A DNA stretch of 64,000 nucleotides from Runella sp. MFBS21. Its GTDB lineage: Bacteria > Bacteroidota > Bacteroidia > Cytophagales > Spirosomataceae. Both the position numbers and the translations under genes were made by a program. The notes under the pieces were generated by a model that searched no databases, was not told the DNA's origin, and saw nothing but the letters and a program-made list of their open reading frames with translations. The DNA lies in assembly GCF_029433105.1 (NCBI RefSeq), contig NZ_JARNTW010000014.1, positions 62,001 to 126,000 of the forward strand. The letters are read 5' to 3'. The stretch's first letter is position 1. Every line of letters starts with the position of its first letter. Below are positions 51,572-59,506 of this stretch, piece by piece.

Positions 51572-52378
51572 TTAAATAATACCCATTTCTTTTAAAATGT
51601 CATGGGTGATTTGAATACGGCAAGGGCCAAAAGTTTTGTTGTTGTTAGAATCGTCGCTATAGAGCCTTGTTGCAAAAAAATACACATTTTTGCCCTTTTC
51701 TACGTATCCTACGTACCAGCCTACGTGGCGCAAGTCGGTACTCCATTGGGGATTGATTTCGTTGGCCCAGCCCGTTTTAGCCCTGATTACGTAGTTTTCT
51801 CCTTTTTCACGAACCATGATTTCTTTCACTTTTTGGAGGGTTCTGGGTGAAAAAGGGAGTTTGTTTTCGTAGAGTTTTACCAACAACTCGATTTGTTGTT
51901 GAGGGCTTATTTTGATACTTTGACCTAGCCAAAAATCATCTACGCGAGCGCTTATGTCCTGATTGCCGTAGTTGATTTGGGAGAGGTATTTTTTGTAATT
52001 ATCTTTCCCAATACGGCGAGCCATTTCTTGATAAAACCACACAGTCGAGTTTTTAAAGGCAGTTTTTAAATCGTGGTCGGCATTCCAATTGTCAATACTT
52101 CTTTTTTTACCGTCCCACTTGAGTACTTCACTTTCATCTTTTACCACACCTAGTTCCAATGCTATCAAAGAATTGGGTATTTTGAAAGTACTAGCTGGAG
52201 TGGTTTGATGCGTAAAATCGGCTTTATTATAATAGGTATAACTCTTTTTTTGATAATCATACAGTACAAAACTGCCTGTTTGATTACAAGCTTTGAAGTG
52301 CTTTTCGAAGTCGATGTTTTGGCCGAAAAGAGTAGTTGCAAAAACAAAGTTGATGAAGAAAGTCAAGTTAAGTTTCAT
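51572..52378 (-). CDS. Class D (OXA-type) beta-lactamase homologue
   Basis: 268 residues from ATG 52378; the longer ORF upstream overlaps the GNAT gene and lacks a signal. Signal peptide ends about 'LFGQ'. The active-site motifs are all present: S63-T-F-K66, 'NSTVW' (SxV), 'INYGNQD' (YGN) and 'AKTGWAN' (KTG), with 'WYVGYVEKGKNVYFFA' after it as in OXA enzymes. It is predicted to be a periplasmic serine beta-lactamase or a related penicillin-binding regulator. The resistance spectrum cannot be predicted from sequence. No mobile element is adjacent, so it looks like a resident chromosomal gene. Confidence 0.9.
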   Translation of the reverse strand: MKLNLTFFINFVFATTLFGQNIDFEKHFKACNQTGSFVLYDYQKKSYTYYNKADFTHQTTPASTFKIPNSLIALELGVVKDESEVLKWDGKKRSIDNWNADHDLKTAFKNSTVWFYQEMARRIGKDNYKKYLSQINYGNQDISARVDDFWLGQSIKISPQQQIELLVKLYENKLPFSPRTLQKVKEIMVREKGENYVIRAKTGWANEINPQWSTDLRHVGWYVGYVEKGKNVYFFATRLYSDDSNNNKTFGPCRIQITHDILKEMGII

Positions 52379-52407
52379 TGATGAATAGATATATTGTGAA
52401 TAGAAAA

Positions 52408-52899
52408 TTAGCCGAGCCATTGATACATCACATAAGCATCTACCAGCCCTAGCTGCTGGTGACGGAAGGCTTTGGGTAGCGTACCGACGATTTCGAATCC
52501 ACATTTTTGCCAAAGTCGGACGGCTACGTCATTGGTCGAAACGACACAATTAAACTGCATGGCTTTGAAACCATGTCTTCGTGCTTCTTCCATTGAAAAC
52601 CGACACAGTTTTTCAGCAATACCTCTTCCGCGATGTGCGGGATGCACCATATAACCAGCATTAACGACATGATTGCCCAAATCGGGTTGATTGGCTTTTA
52701 AGAAAAATGTACCCACAATTTTTCCTTCTGTTTCAGCTACATAGGTATATTTTTCGGGAGCAAGCCATATCGCCAACATCTGTTGCCGTGATGAATCAGG
52801 CGCAAATACGTAGGTATCTCCCAATTTGATGACGGGTTGAATGATTTCCCAAAGAGAATCACTATCGGAGTGATGTGCCAAACGAATTTGTAAATCCAT
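52408..52899 (-). CDS. GNAT N-acetyltransferase
   Basis: 163 residues. 'IVGTFFLKANQPDLGNHVVNAGYMVHPAHRGRGIAEKLCRFSMEEARRHGF' contains in parts the beta4 strand and the acetyl-CoA pyrophosphate loop (R-G-R-G-I-A), followed by 'NDVAVRLWQKCGFEIVGTLP'. Acceptor unknown. Located 29 bases upstream of the beta-lactamase gene on the same strand, so the two may be co-transcribed. Confidence 0.9.
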   Translation of the reverse strand: MDLQIRLAHHSDSDSLWEIIQPVIKLGDTYVFAPDSSRQQMLAIWLAPEKYTYVAETEGKIVGTFFLKANQPDLGNHVVNAGYMVHPAHRGRGIAEKLCRFSMEEARRHGFKAMQFNCVVSTNDVAVRLWQKCGFEIVGTLPKAFRHQQLGLVDAYVMYQWLG

Positions 52900-52925
52900 A
52901 TTGTTTTTTGAAGGATCAGTTATTC

Positions 52926-53264
52926 AGACTTTCTAAGTTTTTAATGTGTTGAATCTAAGATACTTGCTTCCCTAAACTTAGAAAGTCTATTCTGCACAGT
53001 CACTTATATAGCTTAGAAGACTTTCTAAGTTTTTAATGTGTTGAATATAAGATATTTGTCTCCCTAAACTTAGAAAGTCTATTCAGCACAGTTACTTATA
53101 TAGCTTAGAAGACTTTCTAAGTTTTTAATGTGTTGAATATAAGATATTTATCTCCCTAAACTTAGAAAGTCTATTCTGCGTAGTCACTTATATAGCTTAG
53201 AAGACTTTCTAAGTTTTTAATGTGTTGAATCTAAGATACTTGCTTCCATAAACTTAGAAAGTCT
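52926..53264 (-). repeat. Four tandem 92-bp units carrying copies of the neighbouring gene's 3' end
   Basis: Hairpin arms AGACTTTCTAAGTTT start at 52926, 53018, 53110 and 53202 (exact 92-base period), each paired with AAACTTAGAAAGTCT about 48 bases later: a perfect 15-bp inverted repeat. Between hairpins, at 52989-53017, 53081-53109 and 53173-53201, the minus strand reads codons for SYISDCAE-stop, SYISNCAE-stop and SYISDYAE-stop, matching the true C terminus SYVSDHAE-stop of the SIS gene at 53263. The last hairpin overlaps that gene's TAG. The array therefore arose by tandem duplication of a gene tail plus its terminator-like hairpin. Confidence 0.93.
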
Positions 53265-54069
53265 ATTCTGCGTGGTCACTTACATAACTCGGAATCCCTA
53301 CTTTTTGGTACATTTTGGCGATACGGTGGGCGTGTTCGTCGTAGGCACCTTCAAATAGCTCTACGGCACGTTGAGGACCTACCACGGCGGTAGCGCTCAA
53401 CACCTTGGGAGGCTGCCCTGCTTCGGTAAGCAAGCGAGCGGTTTCGGCTTTGAGGCAATTGATAACGGTGGCTCCACCTACGGTAGAACCCGGTGCTACG
53501 GGTGTATCAAGAGCGGGAATGTGTACCATTGCATCACCTACGGGTGCTCCCGTATCCAAAATGAGATCAGCAAAATCGGTCAATTTTTTACCATCGGCTC
53601 GTTTGGAAGTACTTGCTTCTGAGTGCAAACTGGTAACGAGAGCGACTACTTTGATGCCTTTTTTCTGAAAAATTTCGGCCATTTCTACGGGTACAATGTT
53701 GGTGCCCGAAGACGAAATCACCAAGGCGGTGTCTTGCGCCGAAAGGTCGAAATTGCGTAAAATTCTGTCGGCAAAACCGGGTACATTTTCCAAAAACATC
53801 GCTTGCCGTTGGCCATTGGCTCCTACGACAAGGTTGTGAAAAGTCAATGAAAGCTCCACAATGGGATTGAAACCTGCAAAAGACCCGTATCGAGGCCACA
53901 TTTCTTCGACCATAATACGGCTATGACCGCTTCCAAACACGTGCACCATACGTCCGGCTAAAATACTTTGAGCAAACCAACTAGCGGCGATAGCTATCTG
54001 TGATTCTTGGGCTTGGACGGTTTCTAAGATGGACTTACATTTTTCGAGATACTGCTGAATAACACTCAT
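53263..54069 (-). CDS. SIS-domain sugar isomerase-like protein
   Basis: 268 residues from ATG 54069 (MSVIQQYLEKCKSIL); the longer ORF overlaps the ROK gene without homology. 'GRMVHVFGSGHSRIMVEEMWPRYGS' and 'ALVISSSGTNIVPVEMAEIF' are SIS phosphosugar-binding features, with 'GAPVGDAMVHIP' and 'APGSTVGGATVINCL' as in UPF0309-type proteins. It probably binds or isomerises an amino-sugar phosphate produced by the ROK kinase encoded just upstream. The stop codon lies within the 92-bp repeat array. Confidence 0.87.
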   Translation of the reverse strand: MSVIQQYLEKCKSILETVQAQESQIAIAASWFAQSILAGRMVHVFGSGHSRIMVEEMWPRYGSFAGFNPIVELSLTFHNLVVGANGQRQAMFLENVPGFADRILRNFDLSAQDTALVISSSGTNIVPVEMAEIFQKKGIKVVALVTSLHSEASTSKRADGKKLTDFADLILDTGAPVGDAMVHIPALDTPVAPGSTVGGATVINCLKAETARLLTEAGQPPKVLSATAVVGPQRAVELFEGAYDEHAHRIAKMYQKVGIPSYVSDHAE

Positions 54070-54133
54070 AATAACGGATAGAGGTGATGAAAATGGGTAG
54101 ATTTGAAAACTATTTTGATTAAATAAAGAGGAT

Positions 54134-55024
54134 TTATAACGTACGAGTAAGGGCAAAACCTGCCGCCCCAATTGCCCCAGCCATGTCGCCAAAATGAGCT
54201 TGAACGATAGGCGTTTGCTTACCTCCCGGACGCCACTCATAAAGGTTCAGATATTGTTTTAAAGGGCCAAAAAGAGCATCGTCGGCCAAGGTAATACCAC
54301 CCGCCAATACAATTAATTCAGGCGAAAGGGCATTGGTAATGGATGAAAGCGCTACTGCAAGTTTTTGGACAGAAGTGAGCCATACTAGCGCAGCCCAAGC
54401 GTCTCCTTGGCGATAGGCTTCTACCAATTCCCAGGTAGATTGAAAACGATTTTTGGAGCGTTTAGCTACTGAGTAGTTCCCAATCGCATATTCCAGACTA
54501 CCCGGTGTACCCACGATACTGACTTCATCGTCGGTGGCATGGAGCGATAGATGGCCCAAATGCCCTGCCATTTGGCTAAGTCCTTGGTAGAGTTGACCGT
54601 TTATCAATAACCCCCCACCGACGCCTGTACCTAATGTAAGTAGTACTACATGACGGTAGCCTTTGGCGACGCCAAAAGTAGCTTCGGCCATAAGCGCCGA
54701 ATGAGCATCGTTGATAACGTGGGTGGTTTGCTGAAAATACTCACCCCAATCAAAATTTTCGAGGCCAGCAAGGCGATTGGGTAAAAATGAAATACATCTA
54801 TTGTGAGCGTCTGGGAGACCAGGGGATGAAAGACCGATACTATGGATAGGCTGCTGCCAGTAGTTTCTCAAATAATTGACCATTTCGAGCACATTGGCGC
54901 GCCATTTGCCTTCGAAGTCATCTTGTGTGGCGATGTAATGTTGTTTTAGGATTTCTCCTTCGTCATTGACCAAGATACCTTTTACATTGGTTCCACCTAG
55001 GTCGATGCCCATTGCGATTTTCAT
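54134..55024 (-). CDS. ROK-family sugar kinase lacking the zinc-binding cysteines
   Basis: 296 residues. 'MGIDLGGTNVKGILVNDEG' (phosphate-binding), 'IGLSSPGLPD', 'NDAHSALMAEATFG', 'VVLLTLGTGVGGGLLINGQ' and 'GHLGHLSLH' are standard ROK blocks. The usual CxCGxxGC zinc motif is replaced by SIVGTPGS, so all three cysteines are absent. Likely phosphorylates a hexose or amino sugar in the cytoplasm. Middle gene of an SDR-ROK-SIS operon. Confidence 0.9.
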   Translation of the reverse strand: MKIAMGIDLGGTNVKGILVNDEGEILKQHYIATQDDFEGKWRANVLEMVNYLRNYWQQPIHSIGLSSPGLPDAHNRCISFLPNRLAGLENFDWGEYFQQTTHVINDAHSALMAEATFGVAKGYRHVVLLTLGTGVGGGLLINGQLYQGLSQMAGHLGHLSLHATDDEVSIVGTPGSLEYAIGNYSVAKRSKNRFQSTWELVEAYRQGDAWAALVWLTSVQKLAVALSSITNALSPELIVLAGGITLADDALFGPLKQYLNLYEWRPGGKQTPIVQAHFGDMAGAIGAAGFALTRTL

Positions 55025-55066
55025 AGGTTTGACACTTTACATTTAAGTGCTAAAGCACAGGTTAAT

Positions 55067-55867
55067 TTAAACTTCATACTGACCTTCCGAAAGCTCCCAA
55101 CCGCCATCTATCGAAAGCACTTGACCAGTGGTAAATTTGGAATAATCTGACATAAAATACACTGCTGCGCCGTCCAAATCACTTGCTTGCCCGTTGCGTC
55201 CACCGTCGAGGGGCTGTTTGGTTTTTACAAATTTCATAATGACTTCGTCTTGGGAGGCTCGCTGACTCATTGGAGTTTCGACGAGAGCGGGAGCAAGCAC
55301 GTTGATGCGGATATTGTGAGAAGCATAATAGGCCGCAATTGATTTGCTAAATCCTACTATGGCTGATTTGGCGGCGGCGTAGGCGTGTGTCACAAAATAG
55401 CGAGGCGAAGGTGAAAACCCCAAAACCGAGCTCATGTTGAGAATGGTTCCCGCCGTATTTTGGGCTAAAAATTGCTTGACTGCTGCTTGATTGGAGAGCA
55501 TCAGCGAGTTAAGATTAAGCTCAAAAGTTTTGTTCCAGCCTTCTAAGCTCAACGCGTGCAATGGCCCGTCGCCGTATTTACGACCACTTCCACCTGCTAC
55601 GTGATAAAGCCCCTCAAAACTCCCAAATTTTTCGAGGGCTGTTTGGATGGCTTTGTCGGCAGTGTGACTTTCGGTGGCGTCTCCTTCCAATACGTGTGCG
55701 GCATTGCCCAATGAGCTTTGCGCTTGTAGACAGCTTTCTGCATTTCGACCTACTGCCACTACTTTAGCACCTTGTGCTACGAAAGCTTTGGCCGCCGACA
55801 ATCCCAACCCCGTGGTTCCACCCATGATTACAATTGTTTTGTTGTCGAGCCATTTGTCAGGATTCAT
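55067..55867 (-). CDS. Short-chain dehydrogenase/reductase
   Basis: 266 residues from ATG 55867 (GTG one codon earlier is possible). 'IVIMGGTTGLGLSAAKAFVAQGAKVVAVGRN' is the TGxxxGxG dinucleotide site with Gly-Thr-Thr-Gly-Leu-Gly; 'NMSSVLG' supplies the catalytic Ser and 'YAAAKSAIVGFSKSIA' the Tyr-x3-Lys; the C-terminal 'GQVLSIDGGWELSEG' is typical of classical SDRs. Probably oxidises or reduces a sugar or polyol feeding the kinase and SIS protein encoded downstream, by operon context. Confidence 0.92.
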   Translation of the reverse strand: MNPDKWLDNKTIVIMGGTTGLGLSAAKAFVAQGAKVVAVGRNAESCLQAQSSLGNAAHVLEGDATESHTADKAIQTALEKFGSFEGLYHVAGGSGRKYGDGPLHALSLEGWNKTFELNLNSLMLSNQAAVKQFLAQNTAGTILNMSSVLGFSPSPRYFVTHAYAAAKSAIVGFSKSIAAYYASHNIRINVLAPALVETPMSQRASQDEVIMKFVKTKQPLDGGRNGQASDLDGAAVYFMSDYSKFTTGQVLSIDGGWELSEGQYEV

Positions 55868-56107
55868 CACTATTTTTGGTAAAAAAATGGAGAGTTTTTT
55901 AAACTTATTATAAAAAGTTGAAAATCATTTTTTCTAATCTAAATTATTAGATATCGCACAGAAGATTTGAGTTAAAATGATTCCTTGGGAAGAATGAAAT
56001 AGATTTTAATAAATTTGAATTGGATTTAATATTCTTATAATGAGTGGTTTAAATGTTTTTTATGCGGAAAGCTGCTTGTTAAGAATATTTTCTAATAATA
56101 TACATCA

Positions 56108-56959
56108 ATGATAGATTGGAAGCGTGATTTGGAGCAATTTTTATGGGAGCTAAATGACGGATTTACGGAGATTGCTTCACCGCTTATGATAAAGACTTGG
56201 AGGCTCGCTTCTCATTCGCTTCTTATTCATAGCGTATCTTTGAGTGGGCTTTCATCTGATTGGTTAGAAAATATCTTTTTACCTTTTCAAAAAGAAGTAT
56301 TAACCCATCCCTCAGGTATGAAGCACGTTTTTGTGTGGGAAGATGTGTGGCGTACCAAAACCGATATTGTCAAATCTCGTTTGCGTGCCTTACTCGGGAA
56401 AACGCACCGCATTCCTGCTCGCCTGACCCAAGTTCGGCGTATTGACCAACCTACACTTACGACTTTTTTAGAAACAAATCACTTACAAGTACCTACTTTT
56501 GGGAAATTCAAATATGGGTTGTTTTTGCCAAATCGTTACTTTAGAGTACTAGCCGCCCAAGACAACATTCGTACAGATGAAGAGCTATTGGTGGCGGTGG
56601 CGTCGTTTAGTGGGGCAAAAAAAATTACCAGAGATTATGAAGTTTATCGTTCTTTTGAATTGATACGGTTTGCCAATTTGCTCAATTATACCGTGGTAGG
56701 TGGAGTGGACAAATTGCTGAAAGCTTTTATCAAAGAAATGAATCCTGACGATATTATGACGTATGCAGACCGCGATTGGTCAAACGGAGAAAGCTACGAA
56801 CGTCTTGGGTTTTTGTTCCAAAACGCTACGCTTCCCCAAGACTTTTGGGTTGATTCACTCACTTTTGAGCGACACTACGATAAGAAAGAGAATGACATAA
56901 AGGTATATAACTCAGGAAATTTGAAGTATTTGTTGGATGTCAAAAAAAACAGAAAATAA
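56108..56959 (+). CDS. Protein with a phage/homing-endonuclease-associated C-terminal domain
   Basis: 283 residues. The C-terminal half ('KFKYGLFLPNRYFRVLAAQ', 'ELLVAVASFSGAKK', 'YRSFELIRFANLLNYTVVGGVDKLLKAFI', 'MTYADRDWSNGESYERLGF') resembles, from memory, a domain found C-terminally in phage homing-endonuclease-like proteins. No HNH or GIY-YIG catalytic motif is visible in the N-terminal half (1-110), so nuclease activity is not supported. It overlaps miaA by 23 bases, suggesting translational coupling and possibly a tRNA or nucleic-acid role. Function unknown. Confidence 0.6.
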   Translation: MIDWKRDLEQFLWELNDGFTEIASPLMIKTWRLASHSLLIHSVSLSGLSSDWLENIFLPFQKEVLTHPSGMKHVFVWEDVWRTKTDIVKSRLRALLGKTHRIPARLTQVRRIDQPTLTTFLETNHLQVPTFGKFKYGLFLPNRYFRVLAAQDNIRTDEELLVAVASFSGAKKITRDYEVYRSFELIRFANLLNYTVVGGVDKLLKAFIKEMNPDDIMTYADRDWSNGESYERLGFLFQNATLPQDFWVDSLTFERHYDKKENDIKVYNSGNLKYLLDVKKNRK

Positions 56960-57887
56960 CTTGCTAGTGATACTTGGCCCGACGGCTTGTGGCAAAACTC
57001 GCTTGGCGACGCACGTGGCTTATGCCTTTGGCGGCGAAATCATCAGCGCCGATTCGAGGCAAGTATATCGTGATATGAACATCGGTACGGGCAAAGATTT
57101 GGCTGAATATGAAGTGCAGGGGCAGTCGATTCGGTATCATCTCATTGATATCGTAGAGGCAGGCGAAGCCTATCATGTGCATCGCTTCCAACAAGACTGT
57201 GAGGCTGCGATTACCGACATTCTGGCGCGGCATAAGGTTCCTATTTTGTGCGGTGGAACGGGACTGTACATCGAGGCGGTGCTGAATCAACATCAATTTA
57301 CAAGTGTACCTATTGACGAGCATTTGAGACAACAACTCTTTGCCCTGACCGACGACGAATTGCGACATAGATTTGAGTCATTGCCTTCAGATTATACGCC
57401 TTTGGCTGATACCTCCACGCGCAAGAGACTGATTCGTGCGATTGAAATTGCCACTTTTTTGCAAGAAAATCCTTTGCCTTCTTCTTCAAAAAAGGAATTG
57501 CACTATCAAATCATAGGGCTTGATATTCCGGTAGAACAACGTCGGGACAGAATCACGCAGCGTTTGTACCAACGTTTGGAAGAAGGTATGATAGAAGAGG
57601 TAGCAGGATTGCTCAATAGAGGCATTCCGCCCGAAAAACTGATTTACTACGGATTAGAATACAAATTTATCACCGAACACCTCCTAGGTAATCTCGACTA
57701 TGGCACGATGGTTGAGCGACTCAATGTGGCTATTCATCAATTTGCGAAGCGACAAATGACTTTTTTTAGGAAAATGGAACGTGACGGATTAGCAATTCAT
57801 TGGTTAGATGCGCTACAACCTATTGATGAATTGGTAGAAGAGGTGAAAATTATATGGGAGAGGTATTGGGACAAAGAGCCTTTTTGA
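56937..57887 (+). CDS. miaA: tRNA dimethylallyltransferase
   Basis: 316 residues. It adds a dimethylallyl group to A37 of tRNAs reading UNN codons. Seen: Walker A G14-PTACGKT21, 'IISADSRQVYRDMNIGTGKDLAEYE' (with the catalytic Asp-Ser-Arg-Gln-Val-Tyr block), 'LCGGTGLYIEAVLN', 'RKRLIRAIEIATFL', 'GLDIPVEQRRDRI' and 'IEEVAGLLNRGI'. The start ATG lies inside the upstream gene in another frame. Confidence 0.96.
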   Translation: MSKKTENNLLVILGPTACGKTRLATHVAYAFGGEIISADSRQVYRDMNIGTGKDLAEYEVQGQSIRYHLIDIVEAGEAYHVHRFQQDCEAAITDILARHKVPILCGGTGLYIEAVLNQHQFTSVPIDEHLRQQLFALTDDELRHRFESLPSDYTPLADTSTRKRLIRAIEIATFLQENPLPSSSKKELHYQIIGLDIPVEQRRDRITQRLYQRLEEGMIEEVAGLLNRGIPPEKLIYYGLEYKFITEHLLGNLDYGTMVERLNVAIHQFAKRQMTFFRKMERDGLAIHWLDALQPIDELVEEVKIIWERYWDKEPF

Positions 57888-57944
57888 TGATTTGAAAAAG
57901 AAAATTTGAGTAATACAGTTGTGAAAACATTCAAAATAAACGAT

Positions 57945-59186
57945 ATGAATATAAACAAACATCAATGGGCAATCAAATCAATCATCGGAGGCCTGGGTGT
58001 AGCAATGATTTTGTGGGGATGTGGAGAAGAAAACGCCGTAACAGAACCCAAACAAACGCTGCCCGTATTGATGGCCAAACAACTCGAAGATACCCTCAAA
58101 AACAGCGGAATTGGCTATGCTTTTACCATATATGAAGGTACTAAAATCATGGCGCAAGGCAGTGGGGGTTTAAAATCCACGGTCAATGATGCAGGTGGGC
58201 AAAAAGCATTTACGGTCGATACTAAACTCCATATCGCAAGTATGAGCAAAACCCTGACTGCGATGGCTTTTTTGAAAGCTGCTCAGCAGAAAGGACTGAG
58301 AACTACCAACAAAATAGCCAATTATTTGCCGTCAAATTGGCCCAAAGGAGCAGGAATTGACCAAATCACTTTTGGAGATTTGTTGACGCATCAAAGTGGG
58401 ATACGCGGTTTGGGAAATAATTGCCAAAATGGAGCTTTTAGCGAAAATGTCTATTCGGGTCTTAAACAATTGATTGGGAAAGGAGCTAGCAGAGGTAGTT
58501 ATTGCTACCAAAATGCCAATTTCGGTCTGTTTAGAGTGTTGATTCCGAGCATAATGGGCTATCAATTTACGGGCGATGACAACGTAGATGATACCGAAAC
58601 CCAGAAACTTTACCTAAGTTTTTTACAAAAAGAATTGTTTGAGAAAATAAACCTTCAAAACGTTTCTCCTTTTCCAACAGGAGAGATAACGTACACCTAT
58701 AATTATCCTCTTACGGCTTCCCAATCAGGCTGGAATCCAGGGAATTTTAGTGCTACTATGGGCGGTTATGGGTTGTATCTGACGGCTGCTGAAGCCGGAA
58801 GTGTATATGCTTCGGCCTTATCGTCGACTGATAATACAGTGTTGAGTCCAGCCTTGGCAGATTCTCTTTTAATCAAAAATCTGGGGTCTTATAAGGCTAC
58901 TTCTAGTGCTGGTACTTATTATTATCATGATGGCTGGTGGTATGAATACTTGGGTCAAAATGGCCGGGGATTGCGTACTATCTGGATGAAATTTCCTCAA
59001 AATATCACCTGTGTATTGTTTGTAAATGCCTTAAGGTATCAGAATGGAAGCTTGGGATTTCCTTTCAATAGCGGTAGCATTTTGATTTTTGTATATAATG
59101 CTTACACCAAAGCCATCCAAGCCAAAAATTTAAGACAAAGTGCCGAGGTGCCTCCTTTGAGGGTCGAGCATCCCGAACCGCACTAG
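57945..59186 (+). CDS. Serine hydrolase lipoprotein (class C beta-lactamase/DD-peptidase-like fold)
   Basis: 413 residues from ATG 57945; the longer ORF starts with TTG 57906. The N-terminal helix ends in 'LWGC', so Cys26 is probably lipidated. S99-M-S-K102 in 'LHIASMSKTLTAMAF' is the SxxK nucleophile motif, 'CYQNANFGLFR' gives the Y-x-N motif, and 'YYYHDGWWYEYLG' takes the place of the third HxG/KTG motif. Typical of the broad beta-lactamase-related hydrolase family (esterases, peptidases); substrate unknown. No tight operon link to miaA (57 bases apart). Confidence 0.88.
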   Translation: MNINKHQWAIKSIIGGLGVAMILWGCGEENAVTEPKQTLPVLMAKQLEDTLKNSGIGYAFTIYEGTKIMAQGSGGLKSTVNDAGGQKAFTVDTKLHIASMSKTLTAMAFLKAAQQKGLRTTNKIANYLPSNWPKGAGIDQITFGDLLTHQSGIRGLGNNCQNGAFSENVYSGLKQLIGKGASRGSYCYQNANFGLFRVLIPSIMGYQFTGDDNVDDTETQKLYLSFLQKELFEKINLQNVSPFPTGEITYTYNYPLTASQSGWNPGNFSATMGGYGLYLTAAEAGSVYASALSSTDNTVLSPALADSLLIKNLGSYKATSSAGTYYYHDGWWYEYLGQNGRGLRTIWMKFPQNITCVLFVNALRYQNGSLGFPFNSGSILIFVYNAYTKAIQAKNLRQSAEVPPLRVEHPEPH

Positions 59187-59506
59187 GCAAAACGATAGTA
59201 TGCAAAGCGAATTTTCTGTAAGTAAGGCCGCGAAAAGAATGACTAACTGCTATTTATTCCTTACTTTTGCGGCACTTTTCAAAGAGGAGTACTACTTAGC
59301 GTTAGGCAATAAGCAGTAGGCAGTAGGCATTTTTTGCGATTTTACTCGTTGAGTAAGCAAAATCATTTTTAATAAAAAGCTTATGGCCTAAAGCGTAGTG
59401 CTAAGTAGTTATCAAAATTAAATAAAGGAGCGTAGGGAAAGATGGCTTTCCTGAAGCGATGCTTGATTTACTAAAATCTAACGAGAATCCAAAAAACGAT
59501 TTAAAA
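59187..59506. other. Intergenic region before aspS with inverted repeats
   Basis: No gene seen. GCCGC(G)AAAAG at 59227-59237 and CTTTTGCGGC at 59264-59273 nearly pair, with AAGTAAGG/CCTTACTT offering an alternative pairing, a probable terminator region for the hydrolase gene. A short run of GCAGTAGGC-type repeats at about 59295-59330 resembles the GCAGTAAGC run at about 3650-3680. TTACTC-GTT-GAGTAA (59342-59356) is a perfect palindrome ahead of aspS. Confidence 0.4.

Noticed and set aside
52379-52513. N-terminal extension of the beta-lactamase homologue
   Set aside because: It runs into the GNAT gene and would bury the signal peptide; ATG 52378 is clear.
52926-53264. CRISPR array
   Set aside because: The units are near-identical over their full 92 bases with no variable spacers, and no cas gene is present. 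The same applies to the 51-, 55- and ~100-bp arrays.
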